DNA of 50,814 bases, from NCBI GenBank assembly GCA_021786095.1, contig JAJYNX010000062.1:1-50814 (forward strand), in the 5' to 3' direction. Both the position numbers and the translations under genes were made by a program. This stretch comes from Actinomycetes bacterium. GTDB lineage: Bacteria > Actinomycetota > Acidimicrobiia > Acidimicrobiales > RAAP-2. This document shows positions 1 to 8,071 of the stretch, piece by piece. Numbering within the stretch: the first letter of the stretch is position 1; each line of letters begins with the position of its first letter. Below the pieces are notes generated by a model that saw nothing but the letters and a program-made list of their open reading frames with translations, did not search any database and was not told where the DNA came from.

Positions 1-60
1 AACACCTCGTCAACAAAATCTGCCGCGCCGCAACACTTCATCGACTATTTCACCAACCGG
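1..60 (+). pseudogene. Possible IS630-type transposase C-terminal remnant
   Basis: The first 60 bases translate in one frame to HLVNKICRAA and in a second frame to QHFIDYFTNRRPH. Read together across a frameshift, these resemble the extreme C-terminus of IS630-family transposases, which typically end with a 'LV-x-KI ... FIDYFN' stretch. The rest of the element would lie outside the window. The match is short and needs a frameshift, so this is a weak call; an alternative is chance similarity in non-coding DNA. Confidence 0.28.
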
Positions 61-79
61 CGACCACATTGACGTCCAC

Positions 80-175
80 TCAGCCCTCAAGGCCGAACTG
101 AAAACCGATTCTGACCCGTGCACCTAGTTCATCCAGGAGGTCGTTGGCCTGGTCGGAGAAGTAAAGAATCGCCAC
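80..175 (-). pseudogene. Truncated RelE/ParE-like toxin
   Basis: A 31-codon reading frame starts at a GTG 15 bases after the antitoxin stop. It begins VAILYFSDQANDLLDEL, which resembles the N-terminus of RelE/ParE-type ribonuclease or gyrase toxins (beta strand, then 'YFS-x-x-A'). After about 17 residues the similarity ends and the frame soon stops at 80, just before the possible transposase remnant. Full toxins of this group are about 85-100 residues, so the catalytic C-terminal part is missing. Position and order suggest the downstream half of a toxin-antitoxin operon cut by an insertion. The identification rests on one short motif and the context. Confidence 0.4.
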
Positions 176-190
176 GAAGAGCGGCGCGAC

Positions 191-439
191 TCAGCTGCGG
201 GGAGAGCCAGATCGGTCCCGGCGCTTCAGCGTCTCCGGGTGCTGGCGGCTCTGTTCGATCGCAGCCATAAGACCTGCATCTTGAAGAAGCTTCTTCTCCG
301 TTTCCGTGATTACTGTGGCGGGCTCCAGCACGATGACTCCGCCCGGCTCGGCGTGGGCGATGTACTGATCTGCCGTGGCGAGGGCCCCGAGAGACAGTCG
401 TCCCCGCTGCTGGTTGGTGACCAAAATGGGCTGTGTCAT
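191..439 (-). CDS. Antitoxin-like small protein
   Basis: An 82-residue protein beginning MTQPILVTNQQRGRLSLG. The pattern of 'RGRLSLG', then 'YIAHAEPGGVIVLEPA', then a charged helix with KKLL resembles small AbrB/Phd-type antitoxins of actinobacteria, where a short DNA-binding beta fold precedes a toxin-wrapping helix. It is followed by the start of a truncated toxin, as in a type II operon. I chose the second ATG (439) because a TACGGT element lies 7 bases upstream, fitting a leaderless transcript; an in-frame ATG at 448 would lie inside that spacer. The antitoxin appears intact although its toxin is not. No catalytic function is expected; family assignment is by pattern only. Confidence 0.6.
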   Translation of the reverse strand: MTQPILVTNQQRGRLSLGALATADQYIAHAEPGGVIVLEPATVITETEKKLLQDAGLMAAIEQSRQHPETLKRRDRSGSPRS

Positions 440-446
440 GACATCC

Positions 447-452
447 ACCGTA
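447..452 (-). promoter_or_regulatory. -10 element TACGGT of antitoxin gene
   Basis: TACGGT on the minus strand ends 7 bases before the ATG at 439, the same spacing as at many other starts in this window. No good -35 is evident. Inferred leaderless promoter. Confidence 0.4.
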
Positions 453-829
453 TCGTCTGGGCCAAGCCCGCGTAAGGGTTCTGCCCGCCACTGGGTATCT
501 CAGTCCTGTCGCGGTGAGAAAGGGGCAGTTCCCTGGTGATGAAACTGGCTCGACTTGGTGAGGGGGTTGAATTCGGCACTGAGCTACGAGCCCGTGATCA
601 GGTACGACGTACTTTGTCCGAATCCCCCACCAGGGGGGACTTTGACTCAGTCCCCGAACGACGTGGAGGACGGGCTGGAGAAACCGGTTCCCTGGCGGAC
701 CGTTCATCGAGGACGCGAGTCACGACGAGATCCGTGATCCGTCCGGCGGGGGCGAGATCTCGCGTCCGCGTACTCGAGGGCGCCCAAAGCAGCGCGTCCG
801 GTTATGCGTCACGTTGCAATAATGAACGC
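453..829. other. No gene recognised
   Basis: The 377 bases between the antitoxin promoter and the next gene hold only short frames with no family-like motif. A stretch near 600-640 (TCCGAATCCCCCA followed by a G run) superficially resembles a tRNA 3' end, but no matching D and anticodon arms could be built. It may be the remains of mobile DNA, given its neighbours. Confidence 0.4.
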
Positions 830-1339
830 TCACGTTCTGAAGGCGAAGCAGTCGTCCGGGGACCATATGTGCCCGTCGGTGGCGTGATACCCGCGTAGCC
901 ATAGCACGCCATCGATCACCCTCAGATAGAAGCCCTTCGGTACGACGTCGTCACGGTCGAGAGGTGCCGATGCAATCGTTATCGAGCCAGATGGGGCGGA
1001 ACCGTTAGACATCACCGAGTCAGGGGCCGACGTCTGGTCAGCCATCGTCAACCGTAGATAGGGGCCGGTGATAGGCGGGCAGAGCGAGAGACCCGCCTCA
1101 CACGCCCTAGCGAAGACTGCAGACAGCGTCGCATCACCAGTGACGCCGATCTGTCGAACCGTGCGCAGGACGACGTGGAAGGACTCGAACCTCTGCCGGT
1201 CGAAGATCGAACTCTTGAGCAACACATCAGCCGAGGCGTTGAGCTGCACACCGAGCTCGTCGAGTGCGGCTCGCAACTCCTGTCGACTCAAGTCGCCAAT
1301 GCGAACTCGGTACGAGATGGACGAACCCGCGTCGCTCAC
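830..1339 (-). CDS. Conserved hypothetical protein
   Basis: A 169-residue protein starting with GTG (MSDAGSSISYRVRIGDL). It has no signal peptide or membrane segment. I recognise the overall pattern from an uncharacterised family: an N-terminal 'YR-x-x-IGDL-x-RQ-x-L' part predicted as a small helical domain, a middle 'LSLCP ... GPYLRL' strand, and a C-terminal block containing 'SITIASAPL', 'PKGFYLR' and 'GVLWLRGY' with conserved aromatic residues. The function of this family is unknown to me. The start is supported by TAGGTT six bases upstream of the GTG, a leaderless arrangement. It stands alone next to a toxin-antitoxin remnant, so it may belong to mobile or accessory DNA. Confidence 0.7.
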   Translation of the reverse strand: MSDAGSSISYRVRIGDLSRQELRAALDELGVQLNASADVLLKSSIFDRQRFESFHVVLRTVRQIGVTGDATLSAVFARACEAGLSLCPPITGPYLRLTMADQTSAPDSVMSNGSAPSGSITIASAPLDRDDVVPKGFYLRVIDGVLWLRGYHATDGHIWSPDDCFAFRT

Positions 1340-1345
1340 CTCGCC

Positions 1346-1351
1346 AACCTA
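1346..1351 (-). promoter_or_regulatory. -10 element TAGGTT, leaderless
   Basis: TAGGTT on the minus strand, six bases before the GTG at 1339 and no Shine-Dalgarno sequence between them. It supports the chosen start of the hypothetical gene. Confidence 0.45.
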
Positions 1352-1575
1352 TCGTGGCGCCGTCACGGTTCCTGGGCGACCACATCACGGTTGTCGGCCT
1401 CCTCGCGGCGACCAGGATCTGGAACGTCACCGCCGCGAGGCCTTCGACCCGCGACGTCACGTTCCGCTCTGGACATCGTCAGACTCCCAGTGGTGATCCA
1501 CATCGATCTCTATGACTATCAGGGGCGATCCAGCCGGTGATCCGCCCTCCCGCGAGCCCGAACTCGCGCGATCCG

Positions 1576-1599
1576 TTGGGCGAGAGGCTCTCGACCCAA
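1576..1599. other. Small hairpin downstream of FAH-family gene
   Basis: TTGGG-CGAGA and TCTCG-A-CCCAA can pair with one bulged base around a two-base loop. It lies about 30 bases beyond the stop of the minus-strand gene ending at 1629. No T run follows on the minus strand, so a role in termination is only possible. Nothing else is recognised in 1352-1628. Confidence 0.3.
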
Positions 1600-1628
1600 C
1601 TCTCCCGGGCGAGAGATCGCCCTCGTGG

Positions 1629-2492
1629 TCAGTGAGTGGCCCGGGTCGTGACGTTACGCAGGGAACCCAGCCCGGTGATCATCGAGGTGACGACGTCGCC
1701 CGGGGCGAGGAAGGTCGGTGGCGTGTGGCCCTGGCCGACGCCAGCCGGACTGCCGGTGAAGATGACGTCACCCGGTCGGATCTCGACCACCGAGCTGAGG
1801 TACGCGATCAGCCCCGCGACGTTGGTCACCATGTCCTCGGTGCTCGAGTCCTGATAGCGGACCTCGTTGACGTCACAGGTGATGCGCAGGTCGTCGGGGT
1901 CGCCGCAGTCGTCGGGCGTCGTCAGCCACGGGCCGATCGGTGAGAAGTTCTCGTGAGACTTGCCCATCGAGAACTGCGGCGGGGTTCCCGACATCTGCAG
2001 GTCGCGGTCGCTGAAGTCCTGACCTACGCAGTAGCCGGCGACGTAGCGCAGAGCGTCCTGCGGCGTCACTCGCCGCGCGCGGGCACCGATCACCACGACC
2101 AGCTCCGCCTCCCAGTCGGTGTGCGTCGACGGTAGCGCCACTGACGCGTTGGCCCCGGCCAGCGACGAGGCGAACTTGGTGAACACGAGGGGCCTCACCG
2201 GCGGTGTCATCCCCATCTCGATCGCGTGGCGACGGTAGTTGAGCCCGATGCCGAAGATCTGGCTCGGACGTGACACCACCGGGCCGAGCCGCGGATCGCG
2301 CGCGACGACGTCGGGGACGAGGTCCCAGGTGGGCTCGGTCTCACCAGAGGCGAACCACTCCCCCACCTCGTCCAGTCGACCCATCAGATCATCGGTCGAG
2401 GATGGGAAACGCCCCGCCGACGCGTCGGCGATGTCGACGAGCCCCTCGTCGGTGACGATCACGGCTCGTTGGTCGAAGGTGGCGATACGCAC
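1629..2492 (-). CDS. Fumarylacetoacetate hydrolase family protein
   Basis: A 287-residue soluble protein of the FAH superfamily (beta-diketone hydrolases, oxaloacetate decarboxylases and hydratases of aromatic catabolism). The short N-terminal domain begins MRIATFDQ. The catalytic domain starts near residue 85 (IFGIGLNYRRHA) and carries the usual metal-binding acidic residues (DWEAELVVVIG, then GQDFSDRD), followed by 'GKSHENFSPIGPWL' and the end motif 'GDVIFTGSPAGVG'. I prefer the GTG at 2492 because AGGAG precedes it by five bases; a GTG two codons upstream overlaps that site. It is divergent from the Old Yellow Enzyme gene. Substrate cannot be told from sequence; a 2-hydroxyhepta-2,4-diene-1,7-dioate isomerase-type annotation is possible. 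Confidence 0.9.
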   Translation of the reverse strand: MRIATFDQRAVIVTDEGLVDIADASAGRFPSSTDDLMGRLDEVGEWFASGETEPTWDLVPDVVARDPRLGPVVSRPSQIFGIGLNYRRHAIEMGMTPPVRPLVFTKFASSLAGANASVALPSTHTDWEAELVVVIGARARRVTPQDALRYVAGYCVGQDFSDRDLQMSGTPPQFSMGKSHENFSPIGPWLTTPDDCGDPDDLRITCDVNEVRYQDSSTEDMVTNVAGLIAYLSSVVEIRPGDVIFTGSPAGVGQGHTPPTFLAPGDVVTSMITGLGSLRNVTTRATH

Positions 2493-2575
2493 TCTCACTC
2501 CTCATCTCGATCTCGCGGTTGGACCCACGCTACCGAACGCGTCGCCCCCCTGGCGCCGACCACGATCTCGCCCGC

Positions 2576-2581
2576 TAGGGT
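2576..2581 (+). promoter_or_regulatory. -10 element TAGGGT of OYE gene
   Basis: TAGGGT about 25 bases upstream of the chosen GTG at 2607. It predicts a leader of about 19 bases that contains GGAAGGA, six bases before the start codon. No clear -35. Confidence 0.35.
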
Positions 2582-2606
2582 GTGCGCGTTCGTGGAAGGA
2601 CTCCTC

Positions 2607-3680
2607 GTGTCTCTACTCTTCACTCCCTGGCGCGTGCGGGGGCTCACCGTGGCCAATCGGGCCTGGGTGAGCGCCATGTGCCAGTACTCCGCGACCGACG
2701 GCGTCGTGGGCGACTGGCACCTCGCGCACCTCGGGTCGCTCGCGACGGGCGGGTTCGGGCTGGTGATGGCCGAGGCCACCGCCGTGGCCCCCGAGGCGCG
2801 CATCTCGGTGCGTTGCCCGGGCCTGTGGAACGACGAGCAGGTCACGGCCTGGCGAAGGGTCACGGACTTCGCACACGCGCAGGGGGCACACATTGGCGTC
2901 CAGCTGGCGCACGCGGGTCGTAAGGCCTCGACGATGGCCCCGTGGGACGACCACCCCTTCGCGCTCGCGTCCGAGGGCGGATGGACCGCCGTCGCCCCGA
3001 GCGAGCTCGCCTTCGACGGCTATCCCCCACCGCGCGCGCTGCGTGTGGAGGAGATCGATCGCGTCGTCGATCAGTTCGTCGCCGCCGCGCGACGCGCGCG
3101 ACGCGCCGGCTTCGACGTGCTGGAGATCCACGCCGCGCACGGCTACCTCCTGCACCAGTTCCTCTCGCCCCTCTCCAATCAGCGCGACGACGCCTACGGC
3201 GGCTCCTTCGAGAACCGCACTCGCCTCGTCCTGCGGGTCGCGGAGGCCGTGCGCGCGGCCGAGCCCGACGTCCCGCTCTTCGTGCGGCTCTCGGCCACCG
3301 ACTGGGTGGAGGGCGGCTGGGACCTGGACCAGACGGTGGCCCTGGCTCGCGCACTGCGTGAGAGTGGCGTCGACCTGGTCGACGTGTCCTCCGGGGGCAA
3401 CGTCGCCACTGCGGTCGTGCCCGTCGGACCCGGCTACCAGGTGCCCTTCGCCAGCGCCGTGCGTCGCGGTGCCGGTGTCGCCACCAGCGCCGTGGGTCTG
3501 ATCACCGAGCCTGATCAGGCCGAATCCATCCTGGTCGACGGCGACGCCGACGCGATCATGGTGGCGCGCGCCGCCCTGCGCAACCCCCGGTGGGCCCTGA
3601 ACGCCGCCGAGGCGCTCGGCGAGTTCATCGATTGGCGCCCGCAGCTCGAGCGCGCCCGCACACTGCGCGCGTCACGGTAG
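2607..3680 (+). CDS. NADH:flavin oxidoreductase (Old Yellow Enzyme, YqjM type)
   Basis: A 357-residue FMN-dependent ene-reductase of the Old Yellow Enzyme family, which reduces activated C=C bonds with NAD(P)H. Features of the YqjM/thermophilic-like subgroup are visible: an N-terminal 'LFTPWRVRGLTVANR', the active-site cysteine in SAMCQYSA, the substrate-binding pair H-A-G-R in 'QLAHAGRKA', and 'IHAAHGYLLHQFLSP' followed by 'NQRDDAYGGS', with an FMN phosphate-binding segment near the C-terminus (ADAIMVARAALRNP). The GTG at 2607 has GGAAGGA six bases upstream and gives the family's normal N-terminus; the frame is open further upstream but without a good site. It is divergent from the FAH-family gene, and the two may act on related substrates. 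Confidence 0.93.
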   Translation: MSLLFTPWRVRGLTVANRAWVSAMCQYSATDGVVGDWHLAHLGSLATGGFGLVMAEATAVAPEARISVRCPGLWNDEQVTAWRRVTDFAHAQGAHIGVQLAHAGRKASTMAPWDDHPFALASEGGWTAVAPSELAFDGYPPPRALRVEEIDRVVDQFVAAARRARRAGFDVLEIHAAHGYLLHQFLSPLSNQRDDAYGGSFENRTRLVLRVAEAVRAAEPDVPLFVRLSATDWVEGGWDLDQTVALARALRESGVDLVDVSSGGNVATAVVPVGPGYQVPFASAVRRGAGVATSAVGLITEPDQAESILVDGDADAIMVARAALRNPRWALNAAEALGEFIDWRPQLERARTLRASR

Positions 3681-3707
3681 TTCCTGGCGTCGGCCGTCGC
3701 CCTTCGG

Positions 3708-3713
3708 TAGGCT
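3708..3713 (+). promoter_or_regulatory. -10 element TAGGCT of FAD oxidoreductase gene
   Basis: TAGGCT in the short gap after the Old Yellow Enzyme stop. It predicts a leader of about 35-100 bases, depending on which start of the following gene is used. No clear -35. Confidence 0.35.
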
Positions 3714-3753
3714 GAGGGCACCAGAGGCCGGTCTGACCGCCGGCGTTCGCTCG

Positions 3754-5229
3754 ATGACCCGGGCGAAAGGCGAAGTACCTAGAGAGGGTGATCCCAACCG
3801 CTGGTTGGACAGAGTCATGGGTAACAAGGACCCCTTCGTTTTGCGTCATCTGGCCGATGTCCAGCCGCAGTTGTGGTGGTTGGACTCGGACCCCCTAGAG
3901 CCCGAATCACGCTCCGCCCTCGTGGGCGACGTCGGCGCCGATCTGTGCGTCGTGGGAGCGGGCTACACCGGACTGTGGACGGCGCTGCTCGCCAAGGAGC
4001 GTGACCCTCACCGCGAGGTGGTGGTGGTCGAACAGTTCGAGACCGGGGCGGGGGCGTCGGGGCGAAACGGCGGATTCTGCTCCGCGTCGCTCACCCACGG
4101 CTTCGCCAACGGCGCGCGGCGCTTTCCCCGCGAGATGGACGTGATCGAGCGGCTGGGACGCGAGAACCTCGACGAGATCGAGGCCACCATCGCGCGCTAC
4201 GGCATCGAGTGCGACTGGGAGCGCACCGGTGAGCTGCGCGTCGCCCTCGCCGAGTGGCAGATGAACGACATGGTCGACGAGGCGCGCCGGCGCAACGAGC
4301 TCGGCGACCACGTCGAGGTTCTCTCGCGCGAGCAGGTGCAGGCCCGCATCCACTCGCCCCTGTACGTGGGAGCGATCTACGACCACGACGGCACGGCCCT
4401 CGTGGATCCGGCTCGTCTGGTCTGGGGTCTCGAGCGGGCCTGTGTCTCGCTCGGCGTCACGATCTACGAGAACTCCAAGGTCGAGTGGCTGGAGGACGTG
4501 GACGACGGGGTGCGCGTGCACACCGCCTACGGCGCCGTCACGGCTGCGCGCGTGGCGCTGGCCACCAACGTCTTCCCGTCGCTCGTGCGCAGCGCTCGCA
4601 AGTACGTGGTTCCCGTGTACGACTACCAGCTGGTCACCGAGCCGCTGACCGACGAGCAGCTCGCCAGCATCGGCTGGGAGGGACGCGAGGGCGTGGCCGA
4701 CGCCGGTAACCAGTTCCACTACTACCGGCTCACCGCCGACCAGAGCATCCTCTGGGGAGGCTACGACGCGATCTACAACTTCCGGGGACAGGCGCACCGC
4801 GACTACGACTTCAACGCGCAGACCTACGCGACGCTGGCGTCGCACTTCCTCGCCACGTTCCCCCAGTTGGCGGGGATCAAGTTCACGCACGCCTGGGGAG
4901 GCGCGATCGACACCTGCACGCGCTTCTCGCCCTTCTGGGGGACGGCGCACCGGGGCAAGGTCGCCTACGTCCTGGGCTTCACCGGGCTGGGGGTGGGCTC
5001 GACGCGCTTCGGGGCGGCCACGATGCTGGACCTGCTCGACGGACTCGACACGGAGCGCACGCGCCTCACCATGGTGCGCCGCAAGCCCCTGCCCTTCCCA
5101 CCGGAACCCTTCAAGTGGCTCTTCATCGAGTTGACCAAGCGGTCCCTGCAGCACGCCGACCAGCACGAGGGGCGCCGAAACCTCTGGCTGAAGTTCGGCG
5201 ACCTCCTCGGGCTGGGATTCGACTCCTAG
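3754..5229 (+). CDS. FAD-dependent amine/amino-acid oxidoreductase (DAO family)
   Basis: A 491-residue flavoprotein. The Rossmann FAD motif is seen at about residues 65-75 (CVVGAGYTGLWTA), followed by 'VVVEQFETGAGASGRNGGF', where GASGRNGGF is typical of gamma-glutamylputrescine oxidase-like (PuuB/OrdL) enzymes. The C-terminal 'GFTGLGVGSTRFGA' matches the FAD-closing segment of DAO enzymes. These enzymes oxidise secondary or primary amines with oxygen. No signal peptide. The start is uncertain: ATG 3754 gives 62 residues before the FAD domain; ATG 3817 (MGNKDPF) is an alternative. Neither has a strong ribosome-binding site. It is convergent with acs, with four bases between the stops. The substrate is not determinable here. 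Confidence 0.88.
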   Translation: MTRAKGEVPREGDPNRWLDRVMGNKDPFVLRHLADVQPQLWWLDSDPLEPESRSALVGDVGADLCVVGAGYTGLWTALLAKERDPHREVVVVEQFETGAGASGRNGGFCSASLTHGFANGARRFPREMDVIERLGRENLDEIEATIARYGIECDWERTGELRVALAEWQMNDMVDEARRRNELGDHVEVLSREQVQARIHSPLYVGAIYDHDGTALVDPARLVWGLERACVSLGVTIYENSKVEWLEDVDDGVRVHTAYGAVTAARVALATNVFPSLVRSARKYVVPVYDYQLVTEPLTDEQLASIGWEGREGVADAGNQFHYYRLTADQSILWGGYDAIYNFRGQAHRDYDFNAQTYATLASHFLATFPQLAGIKFTHAWGGAIDTCTRFSPFWGTAHRGKVAYVLGFTGLGVGSTRFGAATMLDLLDGLDTERTRLTMVRRKPLPFPPEPFKWLFIELTKRSLQHADQHEGRRNLWLKFGDLLGLGFDS

Positions 5230-5233
5230 TGCG

Positions 5234-7204
5234 CTAGTCCTCGGTGCCGGTGTGCGAGCCCATGAGTCCGGCGATCATGTTCACGACGGTGGGGTCGGTC
5301 AGCGTGGTCACGTCACCGAGGTGACGGTTCTCGGCGACGTCGCGCAGCAGCCGACGCATGATCTTGCCCGAGCGTGTCTTGGGCAGCTCCGGGGTGAGGA
5401 TGATCTGACGAGGCTTCGCAATCGGGCTGATGACCCGGGCGACGTGCGCCCGGATCTCCTCGATGACCGCGCTCTGGTCCTTCGAGGCGTCCTCGGCGGA
5501 CAGGCGCAGCGTGACGAAGGCCACGATCGCCTGCCCGGTCGTCTCGTCCGACGCGCCCACCACGGCGGCCTCGGCCACGGCCGGGTAGCCGACGAGGGCG
5601 TGCTCCACCTCAGTGGTCGAGAGGCGGTGGCCCGAAATGTTCATCACGTCGTCCACTCGTCCGAGCAGCCACAGGTCGCCGTCGGCGTCGCGCTTGGCGC
5701 CGTCACCGGCGAAGTACACGCCAGGGAAGCGCGACCAGTAGGTCTCGCGGAAGCGGGCCGGGTCACCGTAGATGCCGCGCGTCATGCCCGGCCAGGGCTT
5801 GGTGACCACTAGGTAGCCACCCTCGCCGTTGCCGACCGAGTGTCCCTCGTTGTCCACCACGTCGACGTCGATGCCCGGGAATGCGCGCATGGCGGCACCG
5901 GGCTTGGTGACGCTGATGCCCGGTAGCGGCGTCACCAGGATGCCGCCGGTCTCGGTCTGCCACCACGTGTCCACGATCGGGCAGCGATTGCCACCGATGT
6001 GCTCGCGGTACCACATCCAGGCCTCGGGGTTGATCGGCTCACCCACGGTGCCCAGGACGCGCAGGCTCGAGAGGTCGTGCGCGGCCGGGAACTCCTCGCC
6101 CCACTTCATGAGGGTGCGGATCGTGGTCGGCGCGGTGTAGAGAATGCTCACCTTGTACTGCTCGATGATCTTCCACCAGCGGTCCTTGCCGCCCGAGTCG
6201 GGCAGTCCCTCGTACATCACCTGCGTGGCCCCGTTCGTCAGTGGCCCGTACACGATGTAGCTGTGGCCCGTGATCCAGCCGATGTCCGCCGCCGTCCAGA
6301 AGACGTCGGTGTCCGCCTTCAGGTCAAAGATGTAGTGGTGCGTCGTGGCGACGTGGGTGAGGTACCCACCCGTCGTGTGGTAGATCCCCTTGGGCTTGGC
6401 GGTGGTGCCCGAGGTGTACATGATGAGCAGCGTCTGCTCCGCCGGGAAGAACTCGGGCGTGTGCTCAGTGGGCTGACGCTCCACGAGGTCGTGCCACCAG
6501 TAGTCGCGCCCCTCGGTCCACGCGACGTCCTCGCCGGTGCGGCGAACCACCAGCACAGCCTTCACGTCGGGGCAGCTGCGCAGCGCCTCGTCCACCGCAG
6601 GCTTCAGCGGGCTTGCGGCGCCGCGACGAAAGGCGCCATCGGCGGTAACCACGTAGCGGCAGTCCGAGTCGAGGATGCGGCTCGACAGCGCCTCCGCGGA
6701 GAACCCGGCGAAGACGACCGAGTGTGCGGCTCCGAGCCGCGCGCACGCCAGCATGGCGACCACGGCCTCGGGGATCATCGGCATGTAGATCGCGACACGG
6801 TCGCCGGTGACCACACCCAACTCGACCAACGCGTTCGCGGCCTGGGCCACCATCACCTGCAGGTCCGCGTAGGTGATGGTGCGTGACTCACCCTCGCGGT
6901 CGCCCACCCAGTGGTAGGCCACCTTGGATCCCCGTCCCGCCGCCACGTGGCGGTCGACACAGTTCACGCTGGCGTTGAGGGTCCCGTCGCTGAACCACTT
7001 CGCGTCGGGCAGGTCCCACTCGAGAGTCGTGGTGGGGGGCGTGGCCCACGTCAGGCGGTCAGCCTGGCGGCGCCACCAGGCCTCGGGATCGGCGGCGGCC
7101 TCGTCGTAGATCGACGGCTGGGCGTTCGCCTGCGCCGCGAACTCGGGGCTCGGGGCGAACTTGCGGGTCTCCTCGTGCCAGGCCTCTAGCTTCGCTTCAC
7201 TCAT
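5234..7204 (-). CDS. acs: Acetyl-CoA synthetase
   Basis: A 656-residue AMP-forming acetate:CoA ligase, the normal length for Acs. It activates acetate with ATP and CoA in the cytoplasm. Visible signatures are the P-loop-like 'YTSGTTAKPKGI' (about residue 265), 'VDTWWQTETGG' (adenylation motif), 'LWLLGRVDDVMNISGHRL' at the hinge, and 'LPKTRSGKIMRR', which holds the catalytic lysine that is commonly acetylated for control. The ATG at 7204 is preceded by GGGGGAG at good spacing; the frame is open 11 codons further upstream without support. The acetate transporter gene lies immediately upstream on the same strand but is separated by a terminator, so acs probably has its own promoter between 7210 and 7300. 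Confidence 0.97.
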   Translation of the reverse strand: MSEAKLEAWHEETRKFAPSPEFAAQANAQPSIYDEAAADPEAWWRRQADRLTWATPPTTTLEWDLPDAKWFSDGTLNASVNCVDRHVAAGRGSKVAYHWVGDREGESRTITYADLQVMVAQAANALVELGVVTGDRVAIYMPMIPEAVVAMLACARLGAAHSVVFAGFSAEALSSRILDSDCRYVVTADGAFRRGAASPLKPAVDEALRSCPDVKAVLVVRRTGEDVAWTEGRDYWWHDLVERQPTEHTPEFFPAEQTLLIMYTSGTTAKPKGIYHTTGGYLTHVATTHHYIFDLKADTDVFWTAADIGWITGHSYIVYGPLTNGATQVMYEGLPDSGGKDRWWKIIEQYKVSILYTAPTTIRTLMKWGEEFPAAHDLSSLRVLGTVGEPINPEAWMWYREHIGGNRCPIVDTWWQTETGGILVTPLPGISVTKPGAAMRAFPGIDVDVVDNEGHSVGNGEGGYLVVTKPWPGMTRGIYGDPARFRETYWSRFPGVYFAGDGAKRDADGDLWLLGRVDDVMNISGHRLSTTEVEHALVGYPAVAEAAVVGASDETTGQAIVAFVTLRLSAEDASKDQSAVIEEIRAHVARVISPIAKPRQIILTPELPKTRSGKIMRRLLRDVAENRHLGDVTTLTDPTVVNMIAGLMGSHTGTED

Positions 7205-7316
7205 TGGTCTCCCCCAACTTGGCTGTGGGCGCGCCATTCCCCGACGCCCCCCTCTTTCACTATCACGTGCTTAGCACGCACTACAACAACGCGTTCGGTG
7301 ACTTAGTGCCCAAAAT

Positions 7317-7356
7317 GCCAACAGCGCCCTGGCTCGAGAGCCGGGGCGCTGTTGGC
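7317..7356 (-). terminator. Intrinsic terminator after acetate transporter gene
   Basis: A perfect 13-base-pair stem (7317-7329 with 7344-7356), which can be extended inside by GGCT/AGCC around a CGAG loop. On the minus strand it is followed by ATTTTGGG, giving the T run expected of a Rho-independent terminator for the transporter gene that stops at 7402. Confidence 0.8.
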
Positions 7357-7401
7357 GGTTGGGTCCGGTGGCGAGCCACCAGTGAACCCAGTCTAGCCGA
7401 A

Positions 7402-7968
7402 CTAGGCGATAGGCCCGAGCGGTAGCACCTTCTTCTTGTAGGTGTCGTTGATGACGGCCGCCGCGGAGCAGTACCAGGCCAGAATGGCCGTGATGATGCC
7501 GAGCCACCCCCCGACCTTGACCATGTTCGAGTGGCCGGCGTCCCAGTTGCCGATGGTCAAGAAGATGAACGTGGCCTCGAGGACGACGAACACCGACGCC
7601 AGCGCGATGCTGGTCTTGAACGAGCCGATCATCATGTAGAAGGTGAAGATCGTCCACGCGAGCAGGTACACGCCCAGTGCGTTGGTCGCCTTCAGGCCAC
7701 CGTCCCAGTTGATGAAGGCGTAGAGTCCGATCCAGAACGCGCCGTACGAGGTGAACGCCACCGCGCCGAACGTGTTCTTGCGTACGAACTCCCACATCCC
7801 GGCGGCGAACTGCGCAATCCCTCCGTAGACCAGTGCCAGTGAGATGGCTGCGGTCAGCCCTCCCCCCTTCCAGATTCCGGCGTTCGCCGAACTCAGGGCA
7901 AAGGTCGTCATGGCGAATCCGGCGAGCCCTAGCGGACCCGGATCAGCCACCTTGTGTTCATCTGCCAT
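7402..7968 (-). CDS. Acetate uptake transporter (GPR1/FUN34/YaaH family)
   Basis: A 188-residue integral membrane protein with about six hydrophobic segments. The N-terminal 'ADPGPLGLAGFAMTTF' is the signature of the AceTr (SatP/YaaH) family, which moves acetate and succinate with protons across the cytoplasmic membrane. The ATG at 7968 is chosen over one two codons earlier because the AGGGAG site sits six bases before it and directly abuts the earlier ATG. It is followed by a strong terminator and then acs on the same strand, a natural pairing of acetate import and activation. Length and motif fit the family well. Confidence 0.93.
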   Translation of the reverse strand: MADEHKVADPGPLGLAGFAMTTFALSSANAGIWKGGGLTAAISLALVYGGIAQFAAGMWEFVRKNTFGAVAFTSYGAFWIGLYAFINWDGGLKATNALGVYLLAWTIFTFYMMIGSFKTSIALASVFVVLEATFIFLTIGNWDAGHSNMVKVGGWLGIITAILAWYCSAAAVINDTYKKKVLPLGPIA

Positions 7969-8071
7969 GTGCATCTCCCTGGACGTATCCCTGTGGACCG
8001 ACGGGCGTCGGCCTAGACCGATTAAACACCTCGCCGCTACACATCCGACGGATCCACCACCTTCTTGTGAA

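Noticed and set aside
558-640. tRNA-like 3' end (TCCGAATCCCCCA next to a G run)
   Set aside because: No D arm or anticodon arm of correct length could be built upstream, and the T loop lacks the TTC core.
129-707. Long minus-strand open frame of 192 codons
   Set aside because: It overlaps the antitoxin and the toxin fragment in another frame, shows no motif, and has the R/P/G-rich composition of a high-GC shadow frame.
3907-5166. 419-codon minus-strand frame opposite the FAD oxidoreductase
   Set aside because: Its V/R/H/L-rich composition is that of the antisense of a high-GC gene, and the plus-strand protein has clear family motifs throughout.
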